Below are positions 17,968 to 27,038 of a DNA stretch of 64,000 bases, piece after piece (the first letter of the stretch is position 1; each line of letters begins with the position of its first letter). The stretch spans positions 3,049,001 through 3,113,000 of the forward strand of contig NZ_CP060084.1 of assembly GCF_014211975.1 (NCBI RefSeq). Direction: 5' to 3'. The stretch is from Teredinibacter haidensis (GTDB taxonomy: Bacteria > Pseudomonadota > Gammaproteobacteria > Pseudomonadales > Cellvibrionaceae). The notes below the pieces were generated by a model. It was given only the letters and a program-made list of their open reading frames with translations. It made no database searches and had not been told where the DNA came from. A program made the translations under genes and the position numbers.

Positions 17968-20139
17968 CTACCGTCTTTTAGCTTGCAATCGATATTCGTG
18001 CAGCAAAGGTTCGGTATAACCATTTGGCTGATCGATGCCGAGAAAAATTAGATCCCGAGCCGCCTGAAATGCGAGACTATGCCCTGTATCGGGTGTCATA
18101 TTTCGATACCCTGAAATACCCTCGTTTTGTTTATCCACTACAGCCGCCATACGAACCATAACGTTCTCCACCTGTACTTGCGTGCAGATGCCGTGGCATA
18201 GCCAGTTAGCGATATGCTGGCTGGAAATACGTAGCGTTGCCCGGTCTTCCATTAAGCCGATATTATTAATATCCGGCACTTTAGAACAACCAACACCCAT
18301 CTCGACCCAGCGAACGACGTAACCAAGAATTCCCTGAATATTGTTTTCCAGCTCCTGCTCAATATCCTGCGTATTTAGTTCGTAGGCTTTCGGCATTAAT
18401 GGAATACTTAGGATATCGTCCAAACTTGCCCTCGGCCGATCACGCAACTCCCCCTGAACATCGCGTACATTAATTTTGTGGTAGTGCATCGCATGCAATA
18501 CCGCCGCTGTTGGAGAAGGAACCCATGCAGTATTGGCTCCAGCCTGCGGATGATCGATTTTTGACATCATCATTTGATTCATTTCATCGGGCATGGGCCA
18601 CATACCCTTGCCGATTTGCGCGTGCCCCGGCAACCCGCACTCCAAACCAATATCCACATTCCAGTTTTCGTAGGCCTTAATCCAGGGCTGATCTTTTATT
18701 TGGGCTTTAGGAAAGAAGGCGCCGGCCTGCATGCTGGTATGAATTTCATCACCGGTGCGATCAAGAAACCCGGTATTGATGAACACTACCCGCTCTTTGG
18801 CAATGCGGAGGCACTCTTTTAGATTCACCGTTGTGCGGCGCTCTTCATCCATAATGCCGAGCTTAATAGTATTTTCCTCTAGGCCAAGCATGGTTTCCGT
18901 GCACGCGAATAAACGGCAGGTAAACGCAACCTCTTCCGGCCCGTGCATTTTGGGCTTAACAATATAGATACTGCCACTTCGACTGTTACGTATGGATGCG
19001 TTTTCGCGTTGTAAATCCAAAGAACTGATCAACGAAGTAATTACCGTATCGAGTATGCCTTCCGGCACAAAATTGCCCTGTTTATCCCGCATCAAATCGC
19101 TTTCCATTAGATGGCCCACATTGCGATTTAATAACAACGAGCGACCGTGCAGGCGATACTCATCACCATCGGCACAGGTGTAAAATCTGTCGCGATTCAT
19201 TCGACGGGTATAGGTCACACCGCCTTTATCGAAGGTGGATTTTAGATCGCCCCGAATTAAACCCAGCCAGTTTCGATAAACCTCTACCTTATCTTCGGCG
19301 TCGACAGCAGTAACGGAATCTTCACAATCCATAATCGTGGTAACCGCCGCTTCAATCAAAACGTCCTGTATATTCGCAAGGTCGTGCGAACCGTTGCTAC
19401 CGTTTCGGTCGAATTGAATTTCAACGTGCATACCGTTGTTTTTCAGCAGAATCGATTCTGGATCATCTTTATGCCCGCAGAGCGCAACAAACTGACCCGG
19501 GCGTTTTAGACCACTCTCCGTACCGTCGGGGAAAAATGCCAACAGGTGATGGTAATAAACCACGTAGCTGGTGACATCCTGATGCGAGCCACGAGCCAAC
19601 GGAAAGGCTTCGTCTAGGAACTCCCTGGCATACTGGATAACATGATTACCACGCGCAGGATTGTAGCGTTTACATGGCTTTAAACCCTCGGTTTGGGGAA
19701 TGACATCGCTACCGTAGAGCGCATCGTACAAACTTCCCCAGCGCGCGTTCGCCGCATTAAGGGCAAAGCGAGCATTCTTTAACGGCACAACCAATTGCGG
19801 CCCGGCAATGGTGGTTATCTCGCTATCGACATGCTCAGTACCTACTTGGAAGCTATCGCCTTCGGGCAATAGATAGCCGATCTCCTGCAGAAAGCTTTTG
19901 TAAGCATCCGCATTAAAGGCCTGATTACGATGAGCTTTGTGCCAATCGTCTATTCTTTTCTGTAAATGATCTCGCTTCGTGAGCAGTTCGCGATTAACTG
20001 GCATAAACTCATCGATAAGGCGGTATAAATCATTCCAGAATTTTGCCTGTGGTAAGCCCGTTAAAGGCAATACCTCATCATTGATAAATTGAAAAAATTC
20101 ATCGTTGATAAGACAGCTGTTTTCGAGTGGAATATTCAT
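17968..20139 (-). CDS. glcB: Malate synthase G
   Basis: Condenses glyoxylate with acetyl-CoA to malate, completing the glyoxylate shunt with AceA. From this ATG the protein has 723 residues, the normal size of the G isoform; a GTG at 20259 would add 40 residues with no counterpart in the family and no ribosome-binding site. Family blocks visible include DCEDSVTAVDAEDKV, YTRRMNRDRFYT, the MQAGAFFPKAQIKDQPW stretch and GKGMWPMPDEM. It is divergent from an XRE/DUF2083 regulator. The 5' region is compact, so the promoter probably overlaps the codons of the longer frame. Confidence 0.94.
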   Translation of the reverse strand: MNIPLENSCLINDEFFQFINDEVLPLTGLPQAKFWNDLYRLIDEFMPVNRELLTKRDHLQKRIDDWHKAHRNQAFNADAYKSFLQEIGYLLPEGDSFQVGTEHVDSEITTIAGPQLVVPLKNARFALNAANARWGSLYDALYGSDVIPQTEGLKPCKRYNPARGNHVIQYAREFLDEAFPLARGSHQDVTSYVVYYHHLLAFFPDGTESGLKRPGQFVALCGHKDDPESILLKNNGMHVEIQFDRNGSNGSHDLANIQDVLIEAAVTTIMDCEDSVTAVDAEDKVEVYRNWLGLIRGDLKSTFDKGGVTYTRRMNRDRFYTCADGDEYRLHGRSLLLNRNVGHLMESDLMRDKQGNFVPEGILDTVITSLISSLDLQRENASIRNSRSGSIYIVKPKMHGPEEVAFTCRLFACTETMLGLEENTIKLGIMDEERRTTVNLKECLRIAKERVVFINTGFLDRTGDEIHTSMQAGAFFPKAQIKDQPWIKAYENWNVDIGLECGLPGHAQIGKGMWPMPDEMNQMMMSKIDHPQAGANTAWVPSPTAAVLHAMHYHKINVRDVQGELRDRPRASLDDILSIPLMPKAYELNTQDIEQELENNIQGILGYVVRWVEMGVGCSKVPDINNIGLMEDRATLRISSQHIANWLCHGICTQVQVENVMVRMAAVVDKQNEGISGYRNMTPDTGHSLAFQAARDLIFLGIDQPNGYTEPLLHEYRLQAKRR

Positions 20140-20303
20140 GACGGGTACCCGTTTCACTTCAATTTTTTGACTGTAATTGGCGCTTAAAAAATGATGCACC
20201 TCTTTTAGTAGGAGTACACTTGCCAACGAACTCGTCGCAAAGTGCAAAAGGATGTTCACTGTTCGCGCTTGCTTGCAACACAGTGTAGGTGAGTGGGTGC
20301 TAG

Positions 20304-20333
20304 AATTTCACAATAGAAATTTCACACTGTGAA
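20304..20333. promoter_or_regulatory. Putative operator of the XRE/DUF2083 regulator
   Basis: Two direct copies of AATTTCACA (20304-20312 and 20318-20326), 14 bp apart; the second is half of an inverted repeat TTCACA-C-TGTGAA (20321-20333). They end 9 bp before the regulator start and lie about 165 bp upstream of glcB. Likely binding sites for the regulator itself, by position. Confidence 0.5.
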
Positions 20334-20342
20334 TTTTACAAA

Positions 20343-21878
20343 ATGAAGGACAACAAAAGCCTGCTGCGGAAGGCCCACTTCCTCGGCACAAAAATACGTA
20401 ATTTGCGTAAGCGCAATCATCTAACCATGGAAGACCTCTCGGCGCGCTGTGTAAAAGTAGATGCCGAATCCGCGCCCTCAGTATCCTACTTGTCGATGAT
20501 CGAGCGCGGTAAACGTGTGCCCAGCGGAGGTATGCTGGAAGTGATTGCCGCTGTTTTTCAAAAAAAAACCGAATGGTTTCTCGATGATGTGCCAGACGAA
20601 CAGGATCTCACCCCGGTAAAGGGCAGCCGCGGCGGTGTGGACGGTATGGCTCTGGAACCAAACTTTCTGTTTTCCAATGAAATTCTGCAAATTGCCATTC
20701 CTGAACTACTCTCTCAAACCGGCACGACGGGCCGCCAGTTTGCACACTTGCTAATTCGTGCCCATCAGGAGCACCATCAAAACCATTTCCCCGATCTGGA
20801 GCGCGCAGCAGAGGATGTGGGCCACAAGCGCCTGCCTTTAAATAATGACGATATTATGGATATCGTTAAGTCAATGGGCCTGGAGATTCAGCTGTTTGAT
20901 ACGCCCCCCAACATAGCGAAAGATGATCTTTGTGAGGGCGAAAATTGTGTGGTGACCTCCTGCTACGAGCCGCCGGGAACCATACATGTCAACCGCGCCC
21001 TACTCTCCCGCCCAAGACGCTTTAAATATGATCTCGCCGTCCATATTGGTCACTGTGTACTGCACGATAAACACGCCGTAAAAAATGTGTTGATTGCCGG
21101 TCACGGTCAAAGTAGCACTCTGCTGGAAGAAGACATCTCCAGTAATCAAACCTCCATTGTCGACCCTCAGGATATTCTTCACGCATGGCGCGACTTCGAG
21201 TGCAGCTTTTTTGCCGGCGCCCTGCTCTGCCCAAAAGTCCCCTTCCGGCAGATGCTTGATCGCCAAAGCTACGAAATAAATGTTGGCGCGATGGTGGACG
21301 TCTCTGAATCGGTGGCCATGCGCCGTATGACCGCCGTCTCTCCCTACCCCCACTGGCACTACTTCGATGCCTACGCCCCCGGCAAGCTGAAAGCAGTGTA
21401 TCGCGGCAACGGTATTCCGCTACCTTGGGGAAATATGCGCGCGGTTAACGACCCCTGCCATCACTGGTCAGTTTTTAGAATGCTCGATCACCCGGTAAAT
21501 GGCACAGCCTCGCAAATTTCAATTATGAACGTTAACGACGAGCCACGTATCTACTGCTGTGAATCTATTTATGTCGAGGATCTCGCCGGTCACGCCCATG
21601 TCCTCTGCGCCGGAATTGAACTAAACCCCGCCATTCAGGCCCAGGGGCAAAATGCTCTGGATATGGCCTCGGCCCTGAAACAGCACTGCATTAGCCACGG
21701 AGGATCCGCCCTAATCCCCAATGCGATAAAAAATGACTTAAGCAGCGTTGCACGTATTCTCAACATTGCATGGGTGGCCAGAGGAATTGAGGGCGAAGCC
21801 CGACTTATTTGCCCCAGAGGTGCTGTTTGCCCGCGCAAACCCAGCTGCTACCAGTGCAGCTCTTCCCCCCAAATATGA
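20343..21878 (+). CDS. XRE-family regulator with IrrE-like and DUF2083 domains (short-chain fatty acid/glyoxylate regulator)
   Basis: A 511-residue regulator. Residues 14-72 form an XRE helix-turn-helix (GTKIRNLRKRNHLTMEDLS... SYLSMIERGKRVPS). A peptidase-like IrrE/DUF955 segment follows with HIGHCVLHD near residue 232. The C-terminal DUF2083 region ends in a cysteine cluster CPRGAVCPRKPSCYQC (about residues 490-506). Relatives with this layout, such as RamB of Corynebacterium, control acetate and propionate metabolism genes. Divergent location next to glcB-aceA supports the same role here. No Shine-Dalgarno sequence is visible before the ATG and a TTTACAAAAT lies directly upstream, so a leaderless transcript is possible. 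Confidence 0.88.
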   Translation: MKDNKSLLRKAHFLGTKIRNLRKRNHLTMEDLSARCVKVDAESAPSVSYLSMIERGKRVPSGGMLEVIAAVFQKKTEWFLDDVPDEQDLTPVKGSRGGVDGMALEPNFLFSNEILQIAIPELLSQTGTTGRQFAHLLIRAHQEHHQNHFPDLERAAEDVGHKRLPLNNDDIMDIVKSMGLEIQLFDTPPNIAKDDLCEGENCVVTSCYEPPGTIHVNRALLSRPRRFKYDLAVHIGHCVLHDKHAVKNVLIAGHGQSSTLLEEDISSNQTSIVDPQDILHAWRDFECSFFAGALLCPKVPFRQMLDRQSYEINVGAMVDVSESVAMRRMTAVSPYPHWHYFDAYAPGKLKAVYRGNGIPLPWGNMRAVNDPCHHWSVFRMLDHPVNGTASQISIMNVNDEPRIYCCESIYVEDLAGHAHVLCAGIELNPAIQAQGQNALDMASALKQHCISHGGSALIPNAIKNDLSSVARILNIAWVARGIEGEARLICPRGAVCPRKPSCYQCSSSPQI

Positions 21879-22230
21879 CAGAAACATTTCTAGTGTCGAT
21901 TTCCGCATAGCAGTAATTATTTGACCCTGCGCCGCTTGCGGCAAGCCCTGCTGCGGCACTTTTTTCTCCCTAAGCCCTTATTTTAAATAGCGTTTGTTAA
22001 GTCGTGCACACACACTATTCTCCACCATCCCCGGTATTCGCCAGGTAAAAAAATCGCAACGTGAAATATAACTGTCATTCAGGCGTCATATTTCTGCTTG
22101 ATAATTACCCAAAAGGTGGGCTAACCCAAAACGGAAAGCAAAACCTTTACCAGACAAACACGAACAAGCCATGAGCCCCAAGGGGCTCATTATGCAAAAG
22201 CCTTAAGTTAGGCCAGGAGATAACACCATT
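21879..22230. other. Intergenic leader with a hairpin
   Basis: About 350 bp before the small secreted protein. At 22171-22190 lies a perfect 9-bp stem (ATGAGCCCC / GGGGCTCAT) with a 2-nt AA spacer, about 40 nt before the small gene's start codon and probably in its mRNA leader or acting as the terminator of the regulator gene. Nothing else was recognised. Confidence 0.5.
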
Positions 22231-22434
22231 ATGTTAAAGAAATTATTTTCCCTTGTAGCCGTAACCCTTTCTTTTTCCTTGAGTTCATTGGTTGTAACAG
22301 CTGATGAAGCCGCTCAGCAAATGGAAGAAATGACCGTAATGGGTGCCGTTAAGAGCCAGGACGCTATCAGCTTCCCAGCGAGTGAAGACGCCAGCGAAGA
22401 AGCTTTGAAAGACATTCCGGTTATTGAAGAGTAA
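22231..22434 (+). CDS. Small secreted acidic protein
   Basis: A 67-residue protein with a clear signal peptide (MLKKLFSLVAVTLSFSLSSL, likely cleavage after VVTA at about residue 24), leaving an acidic peptide of about 43 residues with no cysteine. AGGAG lies 10 nt before the ATG. The mature part contains EEMTVMGAV, which resembles the TonB box found at the N-terminus of TonB-dependent receptors, and ends IPVIEE. No family recognised. Its stop codon abuts the stop codon of the convergent transglutaminase-like gene. Signal peptide plus ribosome-binding site argue for a real gene. Confidence 0.75.
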   Translation: MLKKLFSLVAVTLSFSLSSLVVTADEAAQQMEEMTVMGAVKSQDAISFPASEDASEEALKDIPVIEE

Positions 22435-23877
22435 TCACTGACGCAATTTCAGCTGCGCGGCGGAGACAATCTTCAGCCCGTGCAGCTGCTGCGTAATCTT
22501 TAGAAATTCTGCCTGCTCGCCGCTGCTCAAGCCCAGCACAAGATGACCGGAAGTGAACCCTTCCATACCACTATCAAAACTCATCCATCGATCTCCTACC
22601 CAGGCTTGAACCCATGCGTGAGGTACAAACACATACGACTTACCATAAAAGCGTTCATTGCTATAGGTAAGGCCAACTGCAACGCGAGTAGGCACACCCG
22701 CCGCCCGCCCCAGGGCCGCCAGCAGCAGAGCTTGCTCAGTACAGTCGCCACTTTTTGTCGCCAATGCCTGCAATGCCGTAGCATAACCGGAATAGATAAT
22801 TTCGCCGCCCTTCATATGCTGAGTGACGAAACGGGTGAGACGTTTCATTTTTTTTTCAGCACTTAACTCCTTGCCAGAAAGCAGCGAAGCGGCCTTTCTT
22901 TCAATTGCCGTATCGTGAAAGTCCAGCCAATAACTACTGCCAAGCGCACTCTCTAAAACTTTTTTTGATGGCAACCCCTCGGTGCCGCAACGGGAGCAAA
23001 CCTCTATCCGCACCCCCTTTTCTGTTGGCACGACGGCTTGTTCAAACGTTGCCGGGATTTGTAGCGTGACGTTGCCTTCCAACTCATAGCGAATCTTTCC
23101 GCGCAAGGCGGTATCTGTAATACGATAAGGTGATTTAATCAGTTGACGATAAACATTTTGTAAGGGTGTTACATCAGCTTTTGCACATTGCTGGTCGCAG
23201 GTCTCAATAACAAAAGCCTCACCGGAGGTCTGCGAAGACTCCCTTAAAATACGATAATCTCCATCGGTATAAAGAACTGCTTTTCCGCTATTTTTTTGTT
23301 CCGGCTTCGTGCGAACCATTTTCCATTGAAAGCCCGACCCCGCTTCCGCCGCCAGTATCTCTAGGCGAACTTTCTCGAAGGCTAATCTGGAAAAACTCCA
23401 AAAACTGTATTCGATAACCGATTGATTAGCCCGCGCCAGTAACTTTTTCCGAACCCCTTCTCGCAAGGAAAAATCTTTTGGCAATCTGTAAGCCTGTTTT
23501 GTCCTTCGTGTATTTTCTTCGCTCACAACGAGCAGATCCCCTTTAACCAAGGCCCGCATGCTGTGTGATGCATGCTCAGAGATAACGGTTTTTCGGATTT
23601 CCAACGGCTTACCACTATCGGTTTCCACGTAGCTTAAAGTGGTCGCAGATTTTTTTACCGCTTGCCCCGGAACCCGCGTATGTAAGACCAGCGTTTCGGT
23701 CGTAATCAGCTTACCCCCTTCCGCTTTGCTAACGACAGAGCGATAGCCAATTTTTTCGTCCCCCAGGATTACCGATTGCCACGCCTCATCGACTCCCGAT
23801 AAAACAGGGTTCGAAAGCAAAAAAAACATACTAAAAACACAATAAAAATGGCGGGAATTTAAAAGATCGGATCTCAT
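22435..23877 (-). CDS. Secreted transglutaminase-like cysteine protease/hydrolase
   Basis: A 480-residue exported protein: signal peptide over about residues 1-27 (cleavage near LSG), a long beta-rich N-terminal region resembling DUF3857-type parts, then a transglutaminase-like domain. The catalytic triad is visible: C379 in SGDCTEQA, H420 in VPHAWVQAW and D435 in WMSFDSG. In bacteria this fold usually acts as a peptidase or amidase rather than a cross-linker. Extra cysteine pairs (CDQQC, CSRC) suggest disulfides outside the cytoplasm. It is flanked by two small secreted proteins. Substrate unknown. Confidence 0.85.
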   Translation of the reverse strand: MRSDLLNSRHFYCVFSMFFLLSNPVLSGVDEAWQSVILGDEKIGYRSVVSKAEGGKLITTETLVLHTRVPGQAVKKSATTLSYVETDSGKPLEIRKTVISEHASHSMRALVKGDLLVVSEENTRRTKQAYRLPKDFSLREGVRKKLLARANQSVIEYSFWSFSRLAFEKVRLEILAAEAGSGFQWKMVRTKPEQKNSGKAVLYTDGDYRILRESSQTSGEAFVIETCDQQCAKADVTPLQNVYRQLIKSPYRITDTALRGKIRYELEGNVTLQIPATFEQAVVPTEKGVRIEVCSRCGTEGLPSKKVLESALGSSYWLDFHDTAIERKAASLLSGKELSAEKKMKRLTRFVTQHMKGGEIIYSGYATALQALATKSGDCTEQALLLAALGRAAGVPTRVAVGLTYSNERFYGKSYVFVPHAWVQAWVGDRWMSFDSGMEGFTSGHLVLGLSSGEQAEFLKITQQLHGLKIVSAAQLKLRQ

Positions 23878-23967
23878 AAGAAAAGCATATACCCCGGTAA
23901 TCGTGCTGTAGTAAAAGTAATCGAGTTTACCACGACTCCGGGGTTTAACTAAGTTGAATGTATCCTC

Positions 23968-24255
23968 TTAATTGATCACCAGACTGTCGACATAATCACT
24001 AGGCAACGGAGTATTGACGAGCTCTTCGTTCTCTCTATCCTCTTCAAGCTGCACATCCCGCACGCCCACACTATCTAACGTCGCGTTCAATTCTTCCAGC
24101 TTCACCTGCACCAGGGGCAGCAATGAATCATGTCCGGATACGGAAGGCACCACAGAGGGAACAACATTATTAAACGGTTGTGCACTAGCGGTACCACAAC
24201 AAAACATAAACGCGAAAACCGATGCCACAACAATTTTTGAAAAATACGTACTCAT
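23968..24255 (-). CDS. Small secreted protein of unknown function
   Basis: A 95-residue protein with a signal peptide (hydrophobic VVASVFAFMFCCG, cleavage after ASA near residue 25). AGGAG 8 nt upstream of this ATG fixes the start; a longer frame from 24399 lacks such support. The mature part is acidic, with repeated VVPSV, a helical LVQVKLEELNATL and a charged EEDRENEEL stretch. No cysteine in the mature part and no family recognised. It lies 90 bp upstream of the transglutaminase-like gene on the same strand and may be co-transcribed with it. Confidence 0.7.
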   Translation of the reverse strand: MSTYFSKIVVASVFAFMFCCGTASAQPFNNVVPSVVPSVSGHDSLLPLVQVKLEELNATLDSVGVRDVQLEEDRENEELVNTPLPSDYVDSLVIN

Positions 24256-24981
24256 TATCAATCTCCTGATAAACATTTCCTGAATAAGTGGATCGCGGAC
24301 GTATCTTAAAGTTGAAAGATCCGCGATATTAAAAACGATGTCAACCACACACCCAGTTGTTATCAGAAACTGTGCCAACTTCAGCCCAACAATTAACACA
24401 CTGATTTAATTAAAGTTTTTTATTTTTCGAAATTTCTTACGCCACAATTGATAAATTTGGCCAGGAAAAAGGTGGTGAGAAAAGCTAATGAATATGAGTT
24501 TTCACCACCTCGGCCCAAAAATCACCATCACCCTGTAAATTGGAAAAACGGGGGGGTGGCAGGCAACGCCCCACGCCAGCACGCAGACTTAGTGGGAACA
24601 TATTAACGCTCCGTCGCCTTGTTAAATTAAACACTTCCCTCACATTCGGTACGGACATTTAAAAGCCCCAGAAAGTGCGAAGAGCAGCCACAGATTAGAG
24701 GGATTTGTGGCACAACAATCTCAGCCGCTATACTTCAAGGTGGTAGCACAGTATTGAAGATTGACATCTATCAACGTATACCAATAGGAATCGTTCAGAC
24801 TGGTGTTCTGTGCATTCTCTCGGGAGACTACTATGACCGGGACTCGTTTGTATCTGCCCCTCTATCTACGCGCTGCGCAACGCATGAAGCGTCTGCCTAG
24901 CTCAGCCCTCTAATTTAATTACCCCATTTATCCTTTCTCCACTTTTCACCCAAGTACCACCTTTCAAAGCAGGGATTTGAT
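24256..24981. other. Long intergenic region with hairpin
   Basis: About 720 bp between the divergent small secreted protein and the EF-G paralogue. At 24471-24509 lies an imperfect hairpin (GGTGGTGA with AAAA, pairing TTTT-TCACCACC around an 18-nt loop). A 26-codon reading frame near the right end is listed separately. Otherwise no gene, tRNA or known RNA motif was recognised. Confidence 0.45.
24833..24913 (+). CDS. Possible 26-codon leader peptide upstream of the EF-G paralogue
   Basis: ATG with GGGAG 8 nt upstream opens a frame of 26 codons rich in Leu and Arg (begins MTGTRLYLPLYLRAAQ, ends LPSSAL) that stops 68 bp before the EF-G-like start. It could be a regulatory upstream ORF sensing translation state, fitting a translation-factor gene, or a chance frame. 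No conservation data can be seen here. Confidence 0.3.
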   Translation: MTGTRLYLPLYLRAAQRMKRLPSSAL

Positions 24982-27015
24982 ATGACAATCACCAATAACA
25001 TTCGTAACATCGCCTTTACCGGTCATGCAGGTGCCGGGAAAACATCTTTAATCGAGCGCCTGTTATTTGAAGCAGGCGCGACTACAGCGCTTGGCGAAAT
25101 CACCAGGGGCACAACCGTAACCGATAGCGATCCCCAATCAAAACAGCTACAGCACTCGGTAGAAACGGCGGTATGTAGTTTTGAATCGAATAAAATTCAC
25201 GTTAACATGCTGGACACACCGGGATACCCGGATTTTGTTGGCCGCAGTATCAGTGTTTTACCCGCAGTGGAAAGCGTTGCCGTTGTAATAGATGCCACCG
25301 CTGGAATAGAAATGGTGACAGAGCGAATGATGAGTATCGCAAAGAGTCGCGAGAAATGTCGTCTGATTATCATTAACAAAATTGATTCCGCCGAATACGA
25401 TCTATCCGAATTACTTACCGATATTCAACAGCGTTTTGGCAGCGAATGCCTGCCTCTTAATTTGCCAGTTCCCGGCCATGAATCCATCGTCGATTGCTAT
25501 TTCGAGCCCCAAAAAACCAACACGGAATTTTGTACCGTCAGCCAGGCCCACGACACTCTGGTTGATCAGGTCGTAGAGGTTGACGAGGATTTAATGGCCC
25601 TGTATCTCGAACAGGGAGAGGAACTTCAACCCGAGCAGCTACACGATCCATTCGATCAAGCATTGCGCAGCCAGCATTTAATCCCCGTTTGCTTCACCTC
25701 TGCCCGTACAGGAACCGGCATTGCCGAGCTGCTTCGCATTATCACGCAATTAATGCCCAGCCCAAAAGAAGGTAATACACCACTCTTTTTAAAGGACAAC
25801 GAAGCCATTGAGCTTTCAGAAAAAGCGGACGACCATATTCTTGCGCATGTATTTAAAATTTCCATCGATCCCTTTATGGGCAAGCTCGCCGCACTACGTG
25901 TTCATCAAGGCACCATTACGCCCGAAAGCCTGCTTTTTATTGGCGATGGACGCAAAAGCTTTAAAGTCGGTCACTTATACAAACTGCAAGGCGGTAAACG
26001 GGAGGAAATTAACACGGCAACGCCTGGCGATATATGCGCCATAGCCAAGGTGGACGACATTGAATTCGACTCAGTTCTTCACGATTCACACGAAGATGAT
26101 CACATCCACCTAAAATCCCTGCACTTCCCCTCCCCCATGTACGGCCTCGCCGTGCACCCCACCCGCCGAGGCGACGAGCAAAAGCTGTCCGAAACCCTCA
26201 AGAAATTGGGCGCAGAGGATCCCAGCCTGCGCATTGAACATCGCATAAATTTGAATGAAACGGTGATTCACGGTGTGGGCGAGTTTCATTTGCGTATCGC
26301 TCTCGAGAAAATGGAATCAGTTTTTAATCTTACTGTCGACACTCAACCGCCAACAATCGATTACCGCGAAACTATTGCACGACCTGCAGATGGCCACCAC
26401 CGCCACAAAAAGCAGACCGGCGGTGCAGGACAGTTTGGTGAAGTGTATTTAAAAATCGAACCTATCGATCGCGGCCAGGGTTTTGAATTTGTGAATAAGA
26501 TTGTGGGAGGCGTTATACCAGGCAGCTTTATTCCCGCCGTAGAAAAAGGTATTCGGCAAATGCTGGAGGAAGGCGCCGTGGCAGGTTATCCCATGCAAGA
26601 TTTACGGGTTATTTTATATGATGGCAAGTTCCATGCTGTAGACTCCAAAGAAATAGCATTTGTCGCTGCAGGCCGAAAAGCCTTCCTTGATGCCGTAGCC
26701 AAGGCTGCGCCCATGGTCTTGGAGCCCATCGTCAACGTTGTGGTTATCGCGCCGTCAAATTGTATGGGCGACATAACTGGCGATATATCCTCCCATAGAG
26801 GTATGGTTACCGATGCCACCCCCACGCAAAAACAAAAGGCTCAGATCAGCGCAAAAATGCCGCTGGCCGAACTGTTCGATTACCAATCGCGCATTAAATC
26901 CATGACCGGTGGAGAAGGCTCGTTTACCATTGAATTCAGCCATTACGACGCGGTGCCCGCAACCACGCAACAGTCGCTGACGAAAAATTACAAAGTTGCG
27001 GAATTTGCCACCTAA
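24982..27015 (+). CDS. Elongation factor G-like GTPase (EF-G paralogue)
   Basis: A 677-residue translational GTPase with the full EF-G architecture: G1 GHAGAGKTS (residues 14-22), RGTTVTDSD in the switch I region where canonical EF-G has RGITI, G3 DTPGYPDF, G4 NKID (about residues 131-134), then domains II-V. The altered switch I and the short length put it in the EF-G-like group that accompanies the housekeeping fusA in many bacteria. Its neighbours are not ribosomal genes, which also argues for the paralogue. AGGG 8 nt upstream supports the start. Role unknown: ribosome rescue, recycling or a conditional factor are all possible. Confidence 0.9.
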   Translation: MTITNNIRNIAFTGHAGAGKTSLIERLLFEAGATTALGEITRGTTVTDSDPQSKQLQHSVETAVCSFESNKIHVNMLDTPGYPDFVGRSISVLPAVESVAVVIDATAGIEMVTERMMSIAKSREKCRLIIINKIDSAEYDLSELLTDIQQRFGSECLPLNLPVPGHESIVDCYFEPQKTNTEFCTVSQAHDTLVDQVVEVDEDLMALYLEQGEELQPEQLHDPFDQALRSQHLIPVCFTSARTGTGIAELLRIITQLMPSPKEGNTPLFLKDNEAIELSEKADDHILAHVFKISIDPFMGKLAALRVHQGTITPESLLFIGDGRKSFKVGHLYKLQGGKREEINTATPGDICAIAKVDDIEFDSVLHDSHEDDHIHLKSLHFPSPMYGLAVHPTRRGDEQKLSETLKKLGAEDPSLRIEHRINLNETVIHGVGEFHLRIALEKMESVFNLTVDTQPPTIDYRETIARPADGHHRHKKQTGGAGQFGEVYLKIEPIDRGQGFEFVNKIVGGVIPGSFIPAVEKGIRQMLEEGAVAGYPMQDLRVILYDGKFHAVDSKEIAFVAAGRKAFLDAVAKAAPMVLEPIVNVVVIAPSNCMGDITGDISSHRGMVTDATPTQKQKAQISAKMPLAELFDYQSRIKSMTGGEGSFTIEFSHYDAVPATTQQSLTKNYKVAEFAT

Positions 27016-27038
27016 TATCTATCACGATAAACGTTATA

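Noticed and set aside
20321..20333. CRP-type site at the glyoxylate regulator
   Set aside because: The order of half-sites is TTCACA then TGTGAA, inverted relative to TGTGA-N6-TCACA.
24256..24399. Longer frame for the small secreted protein
   Set aside because: AGGAG and a clean signal peptide both point to the inner ATG at 24255.
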